NCBI GenBank assembly: GCA_015487335.1
Contig: WFPZ01000129.1
Span: 1 to 7,095 of the forward strand
Source: Paracoccaceae bacterium
Lineage (GTDB): Bacteria > Pseudomonadota > Alphaproteobacteria > Rhodobacterales > Rhodobacteraceae
Length of the DNA: 7,095 nt
Direction: 5' to 3'
A program made the position numbers and the translations under genes. Of this stretch, positions 6,142 to 7,095 are shown one piece after another. Within the stretch, counting starts at the first letter, position 1. Every line of letters starts with the position of its first letter. The notes under the pieces are model-generated. The model had not been told where the DNA came from and ran no database searches. It saw only the letters and a program-made list of their open reading frames with translations.

Positions 6142-6828
6142 CTACCGCTGGCGCAGGCGGTCGCGCAGGCGCGCCAGCGCGCCGGGCACCAGCAGGAAGG
6201 AAAGAAAGAAGCCGGTGCCGAAGCCGAAGATATCGGCCACCCAGGTCTTGTTGGCGCCGAACAGAAGCCCGAAGATCAGCTGCACCCCCATCAGGAAGCC
6301 GATCAGCTGGAAGGCGCGCAGCTGGTTGTTGCCGGTCCCCGCAAGGCTGACCCACAGCATGAACGTGTAAGAACCGACCAGCCCGTAGACCGCCGGATAG
6401 CCTCCTGCCAGAAGCGCATCCTCGCCCGTCAGCAGCCCGAAGGCCAGCGCGCCCACGATGGCCGAGAGGAAGAACACCGCCAGCACCGCGAAGGTGCCGA
6501 AGACCTCGCCCACCATCTTGCCCAGCGCCAGCAGGAACACCAGCACCATCAGCGTGTGGGTGAAGGAGACATGGATGAACGGATAGGTAACGAAGCGTTT
6601 CACATGTTCCAGCGGCCAGCGGCCGGTGTCGATCATCCACTCCAGCACCACGCCCGAAAAGGCGTATTCGCGCATCGCCTCCAGCCGCCAGCCCACGGCA
6701 TCCTGCCCCCCGGCGAAGCCGCGCGCGCCGGCTTGGAAGATCAGCTCTATCCCGAGGATCACCAGAGCCAGCGCCACCACGATCGGCGGCAGCGGATTGA
6801 TGGGAGATTCGTCATGCCTGCCCGACAT
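6142..6828 (-). CDS. Rhomboid-like integral membrane protein lacking catalytic residues (predicted pseudoprotease)
   Basis: This 228-residue inner-membrane protein has about six hydrophobic segments. Rhomboid landmarks are visible: FVTYPFIHVSFTH (79-91) matches the region before the conserved histidine (H91), AGGYPAVYGLVGSY (141-154) matches the G-x-S-G-AVFG segment, and ADIFGFGTGF (198-207) matches the last catalytic helix A-H-x-x-G-F. The active-site positions are changed: the nucleophile serine is Y144, the partner histidine is D199, and the oxyanion asparagine four residues after H91 is V95. With no Ser-His pair, proteolysis is not expected. Inactive rhomboid relatives elsewhere act as binding or trafficking partners for membrane proteins; the role here is unknown. 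The ATG at 6828-6826 is chosen because AAGGAAAGGAA (6846-6836) ends 7 nt upstream. A longer frame to 6978 would run back through the start of trpS. It is convergent with murJ and divergent from trpS. Confidence 0.85.
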   Translation of the reverse strand: MSGRHDESPINPLPPIVVALALVILGIELIFQAGARGFAGGQDAVGWRLEAMREYAFSGVVLEWMIDTGRWPLEHVKRFVTYPFIHVSFTHTLMVLVFLLALGKMVGEVFGTFAVLAVFFLSAIVGALAFGLLTGEDALLAGGYPAVYGLVGSYTFMLWVSLAGTGNNQLRAFQLIGFLMGVQLIFGLLFGANKTWVADIFGFGTGFFLSFLLVPGALARLRDRLRQR

Positions 6829-6907
6829 CGCCCCGTTCCTTTCCTTGACGGCGGTTCCGCCCATGGGTAAGCCGTCGCGACGCAGAAATCCAGACGGAGC
6901 AGCAGAC
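6829..6907. promoter_or_regulatory. Divergent spacer between the rhomboid-like gene and trpS
   Basis: These 79 bp must serve both outward-facing genes. On the minus strand, AAGGAAAGGAA (6846-6836) is a strong ribosome-binding site for the rhomboid-like gene; I see no clear minus-strand promoter hexamers. On the plus strand, TTGACG at 6845-6850 is a near-consensus -35 element (five of six). The matching -10 would lie around 6866-6873 (GGTAAGCC), a poor match. The inverted repeat GGCGG-TT-CCGCC (6850-6861) lies between them, and GTCGCGAC (6874-6881) is a perfect palindrome downstream. There is no room for a T-box or a Trp-codon leader peptide. Confidence 0.4.
6896..6899 (+). promoter_or_regulatory. 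trpS: trpS ribosome-binding site
   Basis: GGAG lies 8 nt before ATG 6908-6910. This spacing is ideal and fixes the start of trpS. Confidence 0.65.
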
Positions 6908-7095
6908 ATGGCGGAAGCGGCCCACACGCCTCGCGTCTTTTCCGGCATCCAGCCCTCGGGCGGGCTGACGCTGGGCAACTATCTCGGCGCGCTCAAGCGG
7001 TTCGTCGAGTTGCAGGACAAGGGGATCGAATCGATCTACTGCATCGTCGATCTGCACGCGATCACCGTCTGGCAGGAGCCCGACAAGCTGCGCCA
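6908..7095 (+). CDS. trpS: Tryptophanyl-tRNA synthetase TrpS, N-terminal part (cut by window edge)
   Basis: TrpS is the class I enzyme that charges tRNA-Trp with tryptophan using ATP in the cytoplasm. Only the first 62 codons lie in the window. The N-terminus has RVFSGIQPSGGLTLGNYLGA at 9-28, in which TLGN (21-24) is the HIGH-equivalent ATP-binding signature, followed by YCIVDLHAITV (44-54) and WQEPDKLR. All are near-identical in pattern to the E. coli enzyme. The KMSKS loop and C-terminal helical domain are outside the window. The gene lies downstream of murJ with the rhomboid-like gene inserted in the opposite direction. I recall murJ and trpS as neighbours in related alphaproteobacteria. 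Confidence 0.96.
   Translation, partial: MAEAAHTPRVFSGIQPSGGLTLGNYLGALKRFVELQDKGIESIYCIVDLHAITVWQEPDKLR

Noticed and set aside
6001..6870. Plus-strand open frame after murJ (289 codons)
   Set aside because: It runs antisense through the rhomboid-like gene, lacks a ribosome-binding site near 6001, and its protein is charged and repetitive with no domain. The minus-strand protein has membrane helices and rhomboid landmarks.
6829..6907. Possible T-box or tryptophan leader peptide controlling trpS
   Set aside because: The spacer is only 79 bp, has no run of TGG codons in a short frame and no T-box-like sequence, and T-boxes are not typical of alphaproteobacteria.
6829..6978. N-terminal extension of the rhomboid-like protein by 50 residues
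   Set aside because: It would extend back into the trpS coding region and across the whole spacer, and it would place the excellent AAGGAAAGGAA ribosome-binding site inside the coding sequence. The ATG at 6828 fits better.

Overview
The window is a stretch of a GC-rich bacterial chromosome carrying housekeeping genes. Base composition, the protein sequences and the gene order (rsmI divergent from an LppC/LpoA-like lipoprotein gene, then glnD-murJ, then a rhomboid-like gene and trpS) point to an alphaproteobacterium of the Rhodobacteraceae/Paracoccaceae type. This placement is by recognition, not by a database search. I see no insertion sequence, phage gene, CRISPR array, tRNA or rRNA, and no region whose composition differs obviously from its neighbours.

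Layout. Bases 1-419 (minus strand) hold the 5' part of rsmI, the 16S rRNA C1402 ribose methyltransferase, cut by the window edge. A 91-bp divergent spacer (420-510) separates it from a plus-strand cluster of three overlapping genes. These are a 389-residue lipoprotein of the LppC/LpoA penicillin-binding-protein-activator family (511-1680), glnD encoding the PII uridylyltransferase/uridylyl-removing enzyme (1640-4459, TTG start, 41-bp overlap) and murJ encoding the lipid II flippase (4459-5997, TGATG junction). A 144-bp convergent spacer (5998-6141) with palindromic, terminator-like sequence follows. Next, on the minus strand, is a rhomboid-fold membrane protein (6142-6828). After a 79-bp divergent spacer, trpS (tryptophanyl-tRNA synthetase) begins at 6908 on the plus strand and runs off the window.

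How the genes relate. The overlaps in the plus-strand cluster suggest one transcript and coupled translation of a cell-wall-synthesis accessory lipoprotein, the nitrogen-status sensor GlnD and the lipid II flippase. The cluster would thus put two envelope functions and one nitrogen-signalling function under shared expression. That shared expression is inferred from layout only. rsmI and trpS are independent translation-related genes.

Most notable points. The rhomboid-like protein keeps the fold's landmarks but lacks the catalytic serine, the catalytic histidine and the oxyanion asparagine, so it looks like a pseudoprotease. glnD starts at a TTG directly abutting an in-frame TGA inside the upstream gene. 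The LpoA-like protein is only the binding-protein-like domain, without the N-terminal helical-repeat domain of enterobacterial LpoA. I did not find evidence of a wholly new system; the region reads as conserved core chromosome.
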